Assembly: GCF_046483665.1 (NCBI RefSeq)
Contig: NZ_JAWOCR010000004.1
Coordinates: forward strand, 51,982-115,981
Origin: Thiohalophilus sp046483665
Lineage (GTDB): Bacteria > Pseudomonadota > Gammaproteobacteria > UBA6429 > Thiohalophilaceae
Direction: 5' to 3'
Length of the DNA: 64,000 bases
Made by a program: the position numbers and the translations under genes. Under the pieces are notes generated by a model. That model was not told the origin of the DNA and ran no database searches. It was given only the letters and a program-made list of their open reading frames with translations. Below are positions 26,056 through 33,613 of the stretch, piece by piece. The stretch's first letter is position 1. Every line of letters begins with the position of its first letter.

Positions 26056-27099
26056 ATGACCCCTGAGATGCAACAGCTGCAAGAGACCGTGCAGAACAAC
26101 TGCCACATTGCCGATGCCAGTCATGCCGGGGATTACACCCTGTGCATCTACCTGATGAAAATGCGTGAATTCTTCCGCTGGGAAGCCGGGGAGACCTATT
26201 CCGCCTCGCTCGATAACCGACAGGTCGGCAGTTGGCTGCGGGAGCGAGAGGCTTTGTGGGACAGCCTGCAAAGCGAAGACTTCAATCCCATGCAGATTGG
26301 CGACATGCAATATGACCCGTTCGATTCCGGCGCCATCAACGATGCCTTACGGGATGCCGGGCTGGTCTACAGCGGTGGTCTGGGCATTAACAATAAACCG
26401 CATTTCTTCCTTGCCCGGCTCGAACGTCACGATCAATACAACGGTTACAGCCTTTTTGTAGCGGACAAGGAGCTGGCACGGGATCTCACCTCGCCGCCGG
26501 CCATGGCTCAGGGAAACAATATCTACATCCGCCGCGAATCCCTGAAGCGAATGTTATGGGAGAAGCTCGAAAGCTGGAACTGGAATCAGCCCGACAACGC
26601 CATGGGCAAGGCTCTGGCCTACTATGACTTCAAGGCCGATATCGAACGCGCCCTCGAAGCGATGACCGATAACGAACTGGAGACCATTTTGCTGCATGAG
26701 ATCGGTGAAATCCGCGCCGGCGAACGTCTGGGTCACAAATGGGAGGAGCTGCTGATCACCCTCCCCTACACCAAAGCCGAACTGATGCTGCGCGCGGTAC
26801 GCGATCATCTGGCCGATGCCATCACCACCCTGCCCGCATTACTGGAAAGGGACAACGAACCCTCCCTGCATTTTTATTTCGGCAACCTGACCCATATGCG
26901 CAAGCACCTGTCGCCGTCCCTGATGGACGCCTACCATCACTGGCAGGAAACCGGCAACCGCCGCCGGCTCGAGGAGATGGCCGATCGCAATGAAGAACAC
27001 TGGTCGCAGTTGACCGGGGAAATCCTCAAAATCGACCCCGATCCCGAGCGCCAGTACGTGGCAGCCATCCAGGATCTGATCGAAAACAACCGACTGTGA
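26056..27099 (+). CDS. Conserved-looking protein of unknown function (347 aa)
   Basis: Begins with PEMQQLQETVQNNCHIADAS and LCIYLMKMREFFRWEAGE. The central region LETILLHEIGEIRAGERLG resembles a helix with H-E-x-x-x pairs (HEIGE) that could bind metal, but no full zinc motif is present. All segments are soluble. I recall a conserved family with this organisation (annotated in databases as Sfum_1244-type), without known function; this identification is uncertain. A GAGGA ribosome binding site precedes the ATG. Confidence 0.72.
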   Translation: MTPEMQQLQETVQNNCHIADASHAGDYTLCIYLMKMREFFRWEAGETYSASLDNRQVGSWLREREALWDSLQSEDFNPMQIGDMQYDPFDSGAINDALRDAGLVYSGGLGINNKPHFFLARLERHDQYNGYSLFVADKELARDLTSPPAMAQGNNIYIRRESLKRMLWEKLESWNWNQPDNAMGKALAYYDFKADIERALEAMTDNELETILLHEIGEIRAGERLGHKWEELLITLPYTKAELMLRAVRDHLADAITTLPALLERDNEPSLHFYFGNLTHMRKHLSPSLMDAYHHWQETGNRRRLEEMADRNEEHWSQLTGEILKIDPDPERQYVAAIQDLIENNRL

Positions 27100-27104
27100 A
27101 GATA

Positions 27105-27190
27105 TAATTTTGAATGTTGAATTTTAAATTTTGAATGGCGGGCCCGCATTTAATTCAAAATTCAACATTAAGCATTCAACATTACCTTGC
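27105..27190. repeat. TTGAATG heptamer palindrome
   Basis: TTTTGAATGTTGAATTTTAA at the left is mirrored by TTCAAAATTCAACATTAAGC and ATTCAACATT at the right, around GGCGGGCCCGC. The repeat starts about 10 nt after the stop of the 347-aa gene and is followed by CGCCTTTGCGTTA, a piece of the CGCAAAGG family. Confidence 0.7.
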
Positions 27191-27236
27191 GCCTTTGCGT
27201 TATGATCTTGATCTCTAACTTGCTACAGGATTGACG

Positions 27237-27845
27237 ATGTCCGCCAAGATGGAATCCACCCCGACGCCGCTGACAACGATCCGCGAGTTGCAACCCAACA
27301 GTTTTATTTTCGAGCAGCAAAATGCGCTGCCGGCTGAACTGTGCCGGGAAATGATTACGCGCTTCGAACAGCACACTGATGAGCAGTATCCGGGCCGCAT
27401 CGGACAGACGATAGATGAGAACAGCGGCGTAAAAAAAACCACCGATCTCGTAGTCAGTGGTAAGGAACACTGGAAGGATATCGATCAGGCCCTGTTTCAG
27501 TCGCTCAAAACCGCCCTGCTCGAGTTTCGCGAAACGTTTCCCTATTTCAAGGGACCGTTCAAGGACATGGGCTACGGCCTGCAACGTTACCAGCCCGGGG
27601 AGTATTATCACTGGCATATCGACGGTGGCAGTCACGACTTTGCCATGCGCCAGCTGGTCGCCCTGTGGTATCTGAATGATGTCGACGCCGGCGGCGAAAC
27701 CGAATTTTTATATCAAAACCTCAAGGTCAAACCCGAAACCGGCAAGCTCGTGCTGTTCCCGCCCTTCTGGACCCATGAACATCGCGCCTGTGTTCTCGAG
27801 GATGGCATCAAATACATCGCCACCACCTGGGTCGTGTTTGCCTGA
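27237..27845 (+). CDS. 2-oxoglutarate/Fe(II) dioxygenase, prolyl-4-hydroxylase-like (202 aa)
   Basis: Double-stranded beta-helix oxygenase. The HxD iron motif is in YYHWHIDGGSHDFAMRQLV (about residues 122-140), the distal histidine is in PPFWTHEHRACVLEDG, and a basic residue follows for 2OG. ATG 27237 is preferred over the in-frame TTG at 27231. There is no signal peptide. The target is unknown. A GNAT acetyltransferase gene begins 14 nt downstream, so the two may act in one modification pathway. Confidence 0.85.
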   Translation: MSAKMESTPTPLTTIRELQPNSFIFEQQNALPAELCREMITRFEQHTDEQYPGRIGQTIDENSGVKKTTDLVVSGKEHWKDIDQALFQSLKTALLEFRETFPYFKGPFKDMGYGLQRYQPGEYYHWHIDGGSHDFAMRQLVALWYLNDVDAGGETEFLYQNLKVKPETGKLVLFPPFWTHEHRACVLEDGIKYIATTWVVFA

Positions 27846-27859
27846 CAGCGTTGGCAACG

Positions 27860-28315
27860 ATGCAAATTGACACACCCCGGACACCGGTGCAGTTTGACGC
27901 TTATTATGAACTGCGCTGGCAGGTTCTGCGGGCCCCGTGGCACCAGTCACGGGGCAGCGAACGCGACGAACACGAGGCCGATGCCACCCATCGCATGATC
28001 CTCGACAACGGGCAGCAGCTCCGTGCCGTCGGGCGCCTGCATGCCCTGGATTCTGAAACCGGCCAGATACGCTACATGGCGGTCGATCCCGTTTATCGCG
28101 GACAGGGACTGGGCAAACAAATGCTGCTGGCTCTGGAAGACGCCGCGCGCGCACAGGGACTGCTAAATCTGGTATTGCACGCCCGGGAGCCGGTGGTGGG
28201 GTTTTATCGCCGGCAGGGTTATGAACTACTGGGCCGGAGCCACACTTTGTTCGGCGAGATTATCCATTACAAAATGCATAAAGCCCTGACCGACAGTCCC
28301 GGGCAGGCCCGATAA
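27860..28315 (+). CDS. GNAT family N-acetyltransferase (151 aa)
   Basis: Acetyl-CoA-binding motif A is clear in IRYMAVDPVYRGQGLGKQML (about residues 72-91; RGxGxG type), and motif B is LVLHAREPVVGFYRRQGYEL. It resembles the YjcF/ElaA-like small-molecule acetyltransferases. ATG 27860 is chosen over the upstream in-frame TTG. It is cotranscribed with the dioxygenase gene, judging by the 14-nt spacing. Confidence 0.87.
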   Translation: MQIDTPRTPVQFDAYYELRWQVLRAPWHQSRGSERDEHEADATHRMILDNGQQLRAVGRLHALDSETGQIRYMAVDPVYRGQGLGKQMLLALEDAARAQGLLNLVLHAREPVVGFYRRQGYELLGRSHTLFGEIIHYKMHKALTDSPGQAR

Positions 28316-28519
28316 AGCGATAGCGGTATCGGGCATGTGTCAGATTGCCGGACACCGCTACCGCTTTGTCCGGCCTACCTGTTGACACTTCACCACGAAG
28401 ACGCGAAGGGTAAACTCTGAAATTTCAATTCAAGGATGCTTCGTGTCTTCGCGCCTTCGTGGTTACCCGGGTTCGATCTTGCTCGTCCCTCGTAACTCGC
28501 CCCTCGTCCCTGTTATTTA
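28313..28519. repeat. Three inverted/tandem repeat blocks between converging genes
   Basis: Block 1 (28314-28372): AAAGCGATAGCGGT and ACCGCTACCGCTTT form a 14-bp stem with one mismatch and could terminate the GNAT transcript. Block 2 (28390-28463): CACCACGAAGACGCGAAGG and CGCGCCTTCGTGG form another inverted pair. Block 3 (28482-28509): four 7-nt units, CTCGTCC-CTCGTAA and CTCGCCC-CTCGTCC, of the family also found in pheT and near tRNA-Pro. Confidence 0.72.
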
Positions 28520-30091
28520 TTATTTGGACCAGAACTGATCCACCAGCGATTCCATGTTTTTGGCTGTTTCCAGTAATGCGTGGCTGGAGTCTTCCATCTG
28601 CTGCATGCCGGTGCTGTTGTCATTGGCCAGATCATTGATATTGACCATATTGTGGTTGATTTCCTCAATCACACCCGACTGTTCCTCGACGGCCCTGGCA
28701 ATCTGGCTGTTCATATCGTTAATCGAGCGCACCGAGTCATCAATCTCACTCAGTGCCTCACCCGCCTCGCCGGTCTGCTCCACACTGCGCCCGGTCTCGA
28801 TTTGACTTTTATCCATGACCTCAACGGCCTGTCGGGAACGCTCCTGTAACTGTTCAATCATGCCCTGAATTTCGTGGGTTGCCTCCTGACTGCGCTGGGC
28901 CAGCATGCGTACCTCGTCCGCGACCACGGCGAAGCCCCGACCCTGTTCTCCGGCCCGGGCGGCCTCGATCGCGGCATTGAGGGCCAGCAGGTTAGTCTGT
29001 TCCGCCACACCGTTAATCATCACGATGATTTTGCTGATATTGTCCGTATCGCTGCCAAGCGCCCGCACGATCTCGCTGGCCGTGTTCAGCTCCTGCGACA
29101 GACCCCGGATGGTGGCGATGTTCTGCTCCACCACTCCCTTGCCGCGGGTCACCGCAGTCGCTGCCTGGCGAGCGGCCTGTTCGGCCTGGCTGGCGCTGTT
29201 GGCCACTTCCTGGGACGAGGCATTGAGTTCATTGATGGCAGTGGCAACCTGCTCGGTCTCCGCCGACTGTTTCCCCAGCGCGCCGGAACTCTGTTGCATG
29301 GCGCGAGTGAGATTGCCGGACATATCCAGCAAGTGATTGCTGGAATCGGCGATTCGTCCGACCATCCCGACCACTTCCTGTTGCAGAAATTTGAATGCCA
29401 GCTGCAGCGCGCCGGCCTCGTCCCGCCGCCCGGTATAAATTGCCTGCATCATGGGGTTATCGATAATCTCCCGGGCCCGGGAGACCGCCCTGCGCAGCGG
29501 TGTGGTCACCAGCTGGTTAAGCGTTGCGGCAATAGCCAGGGCTAACAGTAACGAACCCAGTTGCACGGCCAGCGAATTGCTCCAGAGCATGGCCCCCAGC
29601 ACCGGTAATAACGACAGCCCGGTTACGGCCAGTAATCGGCTTCGCAGACCGAAGCGCGTCCGGGTGGCCTGGCGCGGCATTTTGCCCCGGCTCAGCGCCG
29701 CATAGTAGCGTTCGGCTCGGCGGACCTGATCCCGCTGTGGTTTGACCCGCACAGACTGATACTCGACGGCCTCGCCGTCCTGTATAATCGGTGTCACGTA
29801 AGCGTCGACCCAGTAGTGATCGCCGTTTTTGCAACGGTTTTTCACCAGTCCCATCCAGCGCTGGCCCGATTTGATGGTTTGCCACAAATCTTCGAAAGCC
29901 GCGGGCGGCATCTCCGGATGGCGCACCATATTGTGGCTTTTTTTCAGCAACTCCTCAAAAGTGAATCCGCTGACATCACAAAAGTCGGGGTTCACATAAG
30001 TAATGACCCCTTTCGGATCGGTGGTTGAAAGGATATTCAGGCTGGACGGGTAATCACGCTCCTGGCCGGTAATCGGATAGTTCTTTTTCAT
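28520..30091 (-). CDS. PAS domain methyl-accepting chemotaxis protein, Aer-like (523 aa)
   Basis: An N-terminal PAS domain (about residues 10-120: TTDPKGVITYVNPDFCDVSG, YWVDAYVTPIIQDGE) resembles the flavin-binding redox sensor Aer. A membrane segment follows at about 155-190 (LLAVTGLSLLPVLGAMLWSN and LGSLLLALAIAATLNQLV), then a HAMP-like stretch and a long coiled-coil signalling domain with the hairpin tip NLLALNAAIEAARAGEQGRG. It has no periplasmic ligand domain, so it probably senses redox or oxygen from the cytoplasm and drives taxis. No other chemotaxis gene is in the window. Confidence 0.93.
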   Translation of the reverse strand: MKKNYPITGQERDYPSSLNILSTTDPKGVITYVNPDFCDVSGFTFEELLKKSHNMVRHPEMPPAAFEDLWQTIKSGQRWMGLVKNRCKNGDHYWVDAYVTPIIQDGEAVEYQSVRVKPQRDQVRRAERYYAALSRGKMPRQATRTRFGLRSRLLAVTGLSLLPVLGAMLWSNSLAVQLGSLLLALAIAATLNQLVTTPLRRAVSRAREIIDNPMMQAIYTGRRDEAGALQLAFKFLQQEVVGMVGRIADSSNHLLDMSGNLTRAMQQSSGALGKQSAETEQVATAINELNASSQEVANSASQAEQAARQAATAVTRGKGVVEQNIATIRGLSQELNTASEIVRALGSDTDNISKIIVMINGVAEQTNLLALNAAIEAARAGEQGRGFAVVADEVRMLAQRSQEATHEIQGMIEQLQERSRQAVEVMDKSQIETGRSVEQTGEAGEALSEIDDSVRSINDMNSQIARAVEEQSGVIEEINHNMVNINDLANDNSTGMQQMEDSSHALLETAKNMESLVDQFWSK

Positions 30092-30257
30092 GACGCCGGA
30101 CTCCCCTGTATCGTGCAGACAAGCTAATTCACTCTTGCGCCGGAACGCCTGTCTTACACTCGGCGCCTCTGTTATGACCTTATCGTTTATATAACTATAT
30201 TCTTTAGGTTAATAGGACAAAAGCACAGGAATTTCAAGAAGTTGTGAACCGATCGAC

Positions 30258-30295
30258 ACAGGGTGACCCCTTGTAGGCATAGGGGTTTACCCTGT
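30258..30295. promoter_or_regulatory. Inverted repeat upstream of the PAS chemoreceptor gene
   Basis: ACAGGGTGACCCCT and AGGGGTTTACCCTGT are near-perfect inverted arms separated by 9 nt. The element lies 167 nt upstream of the chemoreceptor start and 73 nt downstream of the next minus-strand gene. It has no T-run on either side, which argues against an intrinsic terminator. It could be an operator; its GGTnnnCCCC core resembles the palindrome upstream of dsrA, but the half-site spacing differs. Confidence 0.4.
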
Positions 30296-30367
30296 TATGG
30301 GGGCTAAAAACGGGAGAAACAGGCGGGGCAAACCGGATCGACTGGCACGCGATCCGGCAGGGATTAA

Positions 30368-30685
30368 TTACATGAAATGAGTTTCGGTCAGTTCGCCGTT
30401 GGTATCGATCACCACGGTTTCAACATGCGGCGCCTTGCTGAGAATGTAGGCGGCCATCATTTGCGCCATATTGGGGTTGTCCGTTTCCAGGGCTGTCAGC
30501 AACTTGTCGGCCGCGATCTGGCAGCGCTGCTCCGGATCCGGATTATCCAGCCAGTCACGGCCCATCTGCCAGCCGTTATTCATGTCCGCATCCATCTTGT
30601 CAAATATCGGGCGGGCTTCATTGAGCATGTTGTCCGGCACTTCCAGCGGAATACTTTGTCCATCCGCCATTACAGTCAGTATCAT
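30368..30685 (-). CDS. Small protein of unknown function (105 aa)
   Basis: A soluble protein beginning MILTVMADGQSIPLEVPDNM, with GWQMGRDWLDNPDPEQRCQI in the middle and a methionine-rich helix NPNMAQMMAAYILSKAP. It has no signal peptide and one cysteine. I do not know the family. It is divergent from the PKHD-type dioxygenase gene, with 82 nt between their starts. Confidence 0.75.
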   Translation of the reverse strand: MILTVMADGQSIPLEVPDNMLNEARPIFDKMDADMNNGWQMGRDWLDNPDPEQRCQIAADKLLTALETDNPNMAQMMAAYILSKAPHVETVVIDTNGELTETHFM

Positions 30686-30767
30686 CGTGTGCTCCTGTTT
30701 GCCGGCGCGTTGACCGGCATGAATTTGGTACTATTGTAACGAATCCCTTTCACAGAGACACCACGTA

Positions 30768-31442
30768 ATGCTTGTGACAATTCCCGACGTGCTCGATCAA
30801 CAGCGTCTCGACTATATCCGTTCCATCCTCGACAACACTCCTTTCATCGACGGTAAACTCTCCGCCGGCATGGCGGCCCAACGGGTCAAACAGAACGAGG
30901 AACTGGCTGCCGATGCCCAGCAACTCGAGCAATTGAACAATCTGGTGATGGGGAATCTGATCAAACATCCCCTGTATCAGGCCGCCGCCCTGCCGGCGAA
31001 AATCGCCGCCCCCTACTACGCCCGATACCAACCGGGTATGGCCTATGGCGATCACGTAGATGATGCGATTATGGGACCGGCCCAGGGGCGTTATCGATCG
31101 GATGTATCGGTCACGGTGTTTCTCAACACGCCCGAAGAGTATGACGGCGGGGAGCTGGTGATTCGTACGAGTTTCGGCAGCCAGTCGATCAAACTGGCGG
31201 CCGGCCAGGCCGTGGTGTATCCCTCCTCCAGCCTGCATCAGGTGACCGAAGTCAGCCGCGGCACCCGGCTGGTAGCTGTCTCCTGGGCGCAGAGCCTGAT
31301 CCGCGACCCGGCCCGGCGGGAGCTGCTCTACGGCCTTAACCAGGCCCGTGAAAGTCTCCTGCAGCAGCGCCCGGACGACGACGAGACCCGCCAGGTGGAT
31401 ATTGCCTATTCAAACCTGTTTCGCATGTGGGCCGAGATCTAG
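30768..31442 (+). CDS. PKHD-type Fe(II)/2-oxoglutarate hydroxylase, PiuC/YbiX family (224 aa)
   Basis: The catalytic triad is in YGDHVDDAIMGP (HxD, about residues 94-100) and YPSSSLHQVTEVSRGTRLVA (distal H and the 2OG-binding Arg). Length and layout match PiuC/YbiX, enzymes often linked to iron uptake in other bacteria. Here no TonB receptor is adjacent. It is the second of three 2OG oxygenases in the 27-35 kb segment. Confidence 0.9.
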   Translation: MLVTIPDVLDQQRLDYIRSILDNTPFIDGKLSAGMAAQRVKQNEELAADAQQLEQLNNLVMGNLIKHPLYQAAALPAKIAAPYYARYQPGMAYGDHVDDAIMGPAQGRYRSDVSVTVFLNTPEEYDGGELVIRTSFGSQSIKLAAGQAVVYPSSSLHQVTEVSRGTRLVAVSWAQSLIRDPARRELLYGLNQARESLLQQRPDDDETRQVDIAYSNLFRMWAEI

Positions 31443-31454
31443 CCGTTTCACGAA

Positions 31455-31640
31455 TACCGGGATTTGACGCGGAGGACGCAGAGGCGCGGAGCCGCAGAGG
31501 AAAATAACAATGTTGAATTCTGAATGCTGAATTTTGAATTATCTCGACTGCCGCAATTCAAAATTCATAATTCAACATTCAAAATTATGTTTGTGGCTCT
31601 GCGGTCTCTACGGCGAGATAAAATTCTGTCTAGAATCCAA
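31455..31640. repeat. Composite CGCAGAGG and TTGAATG inverted repeat element
   Basis: The left arm is GACGCGGAGGACGCAGAGG plus AATGTTGAATTCTGAATGC; the right arm is ATTCATAATTCAACATTCAA plus GTGGCTCTGCGGTCTCTACG. Both repeat families occur nested in one palindromic unit, so they behave as a single composite element here. It lies between the converging dioxygenase gene and the 69-aa gene. Confidence 0.7.
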
Positions 31641-31643
31641 AAT

Positions 31644-31670
31644 AAAAACGGGGCCTAAGGCCCCGTTTTT
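31644..31670. terminator. Bidirectional intrinsic terminator
   Basis: ACGGGGCC-TAA-GGCCCCGT hairpin with a five-A tract on the left and a five-T tract on the right. It lies between the converging PiuC-like gene (+) and the 69-aa gene (-), and can terminate both. Confidence 0.9.
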
Positions 31671-31694
31671 GTTAGCTATTTCGCGGTGAGACGA

Positions 31695-31904
31695 TTAGCT
31701 GAAGGCTTTGGAACCGACCTGCTTGTGAGCTTCATCCAGGACGTCCATGGCCAGATCACGGTATTCCTGGCGGTAACCGTCCAGGGTGTGGCCAGATTCC
31801 GGCGCGTAGTAATCCTTGGGATCAACGCCGTGGGTCTGTTCGTATTCAATGAATTTTTTCTGCATTTCGATCAACTTGGCGATCTTTTCTGCTTTTGAGC
31901 TCAT
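31695..31904 (-). CDS. Small protein of unknown function (69 aa)
   Basis: A charged, helical, cysteine-free protein beginning MSSKAEKIAKLIEMQKKFIE, with EQTHGVDPKDYYAPE in the middle. The GAGG ribosome binding site is well placed. It follows the rspA gene by 116 nt and precedes a strong terminator, so it is probably the last gene of the minus-strand group 33390-31695. I recall similar small proteins in sulfur oxidisers; function unknown. Confidence 0.8.
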   Translation of the reverse strand: MSSKAEKIAKLIEMQKKFIEYEQTHGVDPKDYYAPESGHTLDGYRQEYRDLAMDVLDEAHKQVGSKAFS

Positions 31905-32020
31905 AGCGGCTACCTCGCTCTCTATTCTATATATAAATAGTAGGATCTGAATTCGTAATGTTGGCTTAATGTAGCAGGACGAGCCTGCCCCGCCTATATC
32001 ACTTTTGGTCTATGCCAGTA

Positions 32021-32362
32021 TTAATAACCGCCCTTGCGTCGGCTTTCCGGCAGACCGGCGACCTTGCCGCCCTGCTTGGAGGGCATTTTGGGAAACAGGG
32101 CAAAGGTATCCTTCTGGCCGATTTTGGCACCCCACTTTTCGCCCATGGCCTTGAGGATCGTACGCTCGTTGGGCTGGTTACCGGCATTATTGATGTATTC
32201 ATCACGCAGATAGTTGATGATATCCCAATGCTTGTCGGTCAGCTCGCCGAGACCTTCCTCGTTGGCGATCACCTGGGCCAGCTCCTCGTTCCAGTCGTTA
32301 TGATCGAGCAGGTAGCCATTTTCGTTCGTCTCAATGGTCTTGCCATTCAGTTCATAAGCCAT
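32021..32362 (-). CDS. rspA: DsrC-family protein without redox cysteines, RspA type (113 aa)
   Basis: Aligns end to end with DsrC encoded at 38585: GYLLDHNDWNEELAQ against GYLSDLSEWTPEVAE, ELTDKHWDIINYLRDEYINN against ELTESHWEVINFLREYYEEY, and KVAGLPESRRKGGY against KYAGLPKPTGCV. The two sulfur-carrying cysteines of DsrC (99 and 110 there) are replaced by Gly99 and Lys110, and the protein has no cysteine at all. Such cysteine-less paralogues have been called RspA (regulatory sulfur-related proteins). It cannot carry persulfide or trisulfide, so regulation or a structural role is inferred. Confidence 0.88.
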   Translation of the reverse strand: MAYELNGKTIETNENGYLLDHNDWNEELAQVIANEEGLGELTDKHWDIINYLRDEYINNAGNQPNERTILKAMGEKWGAKIGQKDTFALFPKMPSKQGGKVAGLPESRRKGGY

Positions 32363-32507
32363 TTTTAATTGTCCCCTGTAATATCAAGTCAGTATCAATA
32401 AACCTATCGAAAATCACAAATGCCGAATATTAAAGGGCGCTTATTAAACCAAAAAACGGCAGCAGGGTGAATACTTTTCGTGAATTTTCGATCATCTTGG
32501 TCGGGGT

Positions 32508-33182
32508 TCAAACCGCTTTGATACCTTTTTGCGGGACAAACAGGCCGCAACCCAACTTGCGGTGGGGACCCAGCCCGGTTTCCTGCAGGCGCACCGAATC
32601 TTCCGGTTTGAGATCGGCCAGCATCAGGCCGCGGGTATGCAGTGGGCCCTCAGGGGTGCGGATATCACGCTCGATACTGGCCATCATTTTCTTGACCTGG
32701 ACATCACGCTCACGCAACTCCGTGGCGATCCGGGCCAGAAAGTCATCCTCGCTCAGTCCCGGTTCGGTGGCGACATTGCGGGCAAACAGGGTCGGCAAGT
32801 CACTTAACGGGCGGGTTTTGGCCTCCCCGACCCTCAGACGGTAGCCGTCGATTTCAAGGCTTTGTCCGGACAACTGCAGGACGTCATCAAGCCGCTCGCG
32901 CGGGACGCGCAGGGTCATCTTCTGTCGGCGAGAGAGGTAAATCGGCGCATCGGGGTCTTCCGGCCGTTGCCAGCCATTGCCGCTTTCCGCGCCGTAAATC
33001 GGGTGGACACCGACCTGCTCCTCCTCGTACAGCCAGGGCAACGCTTCATGCAGGGCTTGCGACAGGGAATAGGCGTGTTCGGCCGGCAGACAGGGACAGT
33101 CCTGCACGGCAAAGACCACATCCAGCACATTTTCGGGGATGACAAATTGTTCCTGTTCGTCGTTCTCTTCAGTCCAGAACAC
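32508..33182 (-). CDS. Orphan Cas6/Cmx6-like protein (224 aa)
   Basis: The C-terminal GLGPHRKLGCGLFVPQKGI (about residues 201-219) has the glycine-rich loop of Cas6-type RAMP proteins, preceded by LMLADLKPEDSVRLQE. The N-terminal AEHAYSLSQALHEALPWL (about 34-51) matches the region that holds the catalytic histidine (H36 or H45 here). The whole pattern is that of Cas6/Cmx6 of the type I-MYXAN group. No CRISPR array, cas1, cas3 or cas7 is present anywhere in the window. GTG start. A 62-aa gene ends 19 nt upstream and the rspA gene follows. Confidence 0.75.
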   Translation of the reverse strand: MFWTEENDEQEQFVIPENVLDVVFAVQDCPCLPAEHAYSLSQALHEALPWLYEEEQVGVHPIYGAESGNGWQRPEDPDAPIYLSRRQKMTLRVPRERLDDVLQLSGQSLEIDGYRLRVGEAKTRPLSDLPTLFARNVATEPGLSEDDFLARIATELRERDVQVKKMMASIERDIRTPEGPLHTRGLMLADLKPEDSVRLQETGLGPHRKLGCGLFVPQKGIKAV

Positions 33183-33201
33183 GTGATGATACCTCGCTCA
33201 T

Positions 33202-33390
33202 TCAGGTCCGGGCGGTAAAGACCGCTTCCAGACGTTCTTCCCAGTTTTCCGGGGTATCCTGAAACGGCGGCTTGACATCCATCCGGAAAAACATTTCCCC
33301 TTCCCGGGCTCTCTCCACGATCACTTTTTCCAGCTGTTCGAAACTTTCCAGATCGTGGTGTTGCAGTAATACCTCACTTAACCAGAGCAT
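33202..33390 (-). CDS. Small protein of unknown function (62 aa)
   Basis: Start ATG 33390 is chosen because CAGGACAGGATT just upstream supplies a ribosome binding site; an upstream in-frame extension runs into repeat sequence. The product begins MLWLSEVLLQHHDLESFEQL and ends ENWEERLEAVFTART; it is acidic, helical and cysteine-free. It ends 19 nt before the Cas6-like gene and is very likely translated with it, so it may be a partner of that protein. Confidence 0.72.
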   Translation of the reverse strand: MLWLSEVLLQHHDLESFEQLEKVIVERAREGEMFFRMDVKPPFQDTPENWEERLEAVFTART

Positions 33391-33414
33391 AATCCTGTCC
33401 TGTTGCTTGTGAAT

Positions 33415-33612
33415 TGAGTGCTCTCTCGCCAAGACGCGGAGACGCAAAGTAATATAATTTAATGTCCTGTTCCCATTGCGGGCTCTGGTCTCTGCGAGAG
33501 TCTTTCTCTTTGCTGTTAATTTTGCTGTTCTCTCGCCAGGTCACAGAGAAGGCAAAAGAATGTAATTCCCTGTTCCCGCTGCGGGCTCTGCGCCTCTGCG
33601 AGAATCACTGTT
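33415..33612. repeat. Two tandem copies of the CTCTCGCC inverted element
   Basis: Copy 1 (about 33420-33500) starts TCTCTCGCCAAGACGCGGAG and ends GGTCTCTGCGAGAGTC. Copy 2 (about 33530-33605) starts TCTCTCGCCAGGTCACAGAG and ends GCGCCTCTGCGAGAATC. Both enclose AATGTCCTGTTCCCATTGCG-like sequence. It is the same family as the element at 16.85-17.04 kb, about 110 bp apart per unit. The second copy ends directly before the stop of the TauD-like gene. Confidence 0.72.
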
Positions 33613-33613
33613 T

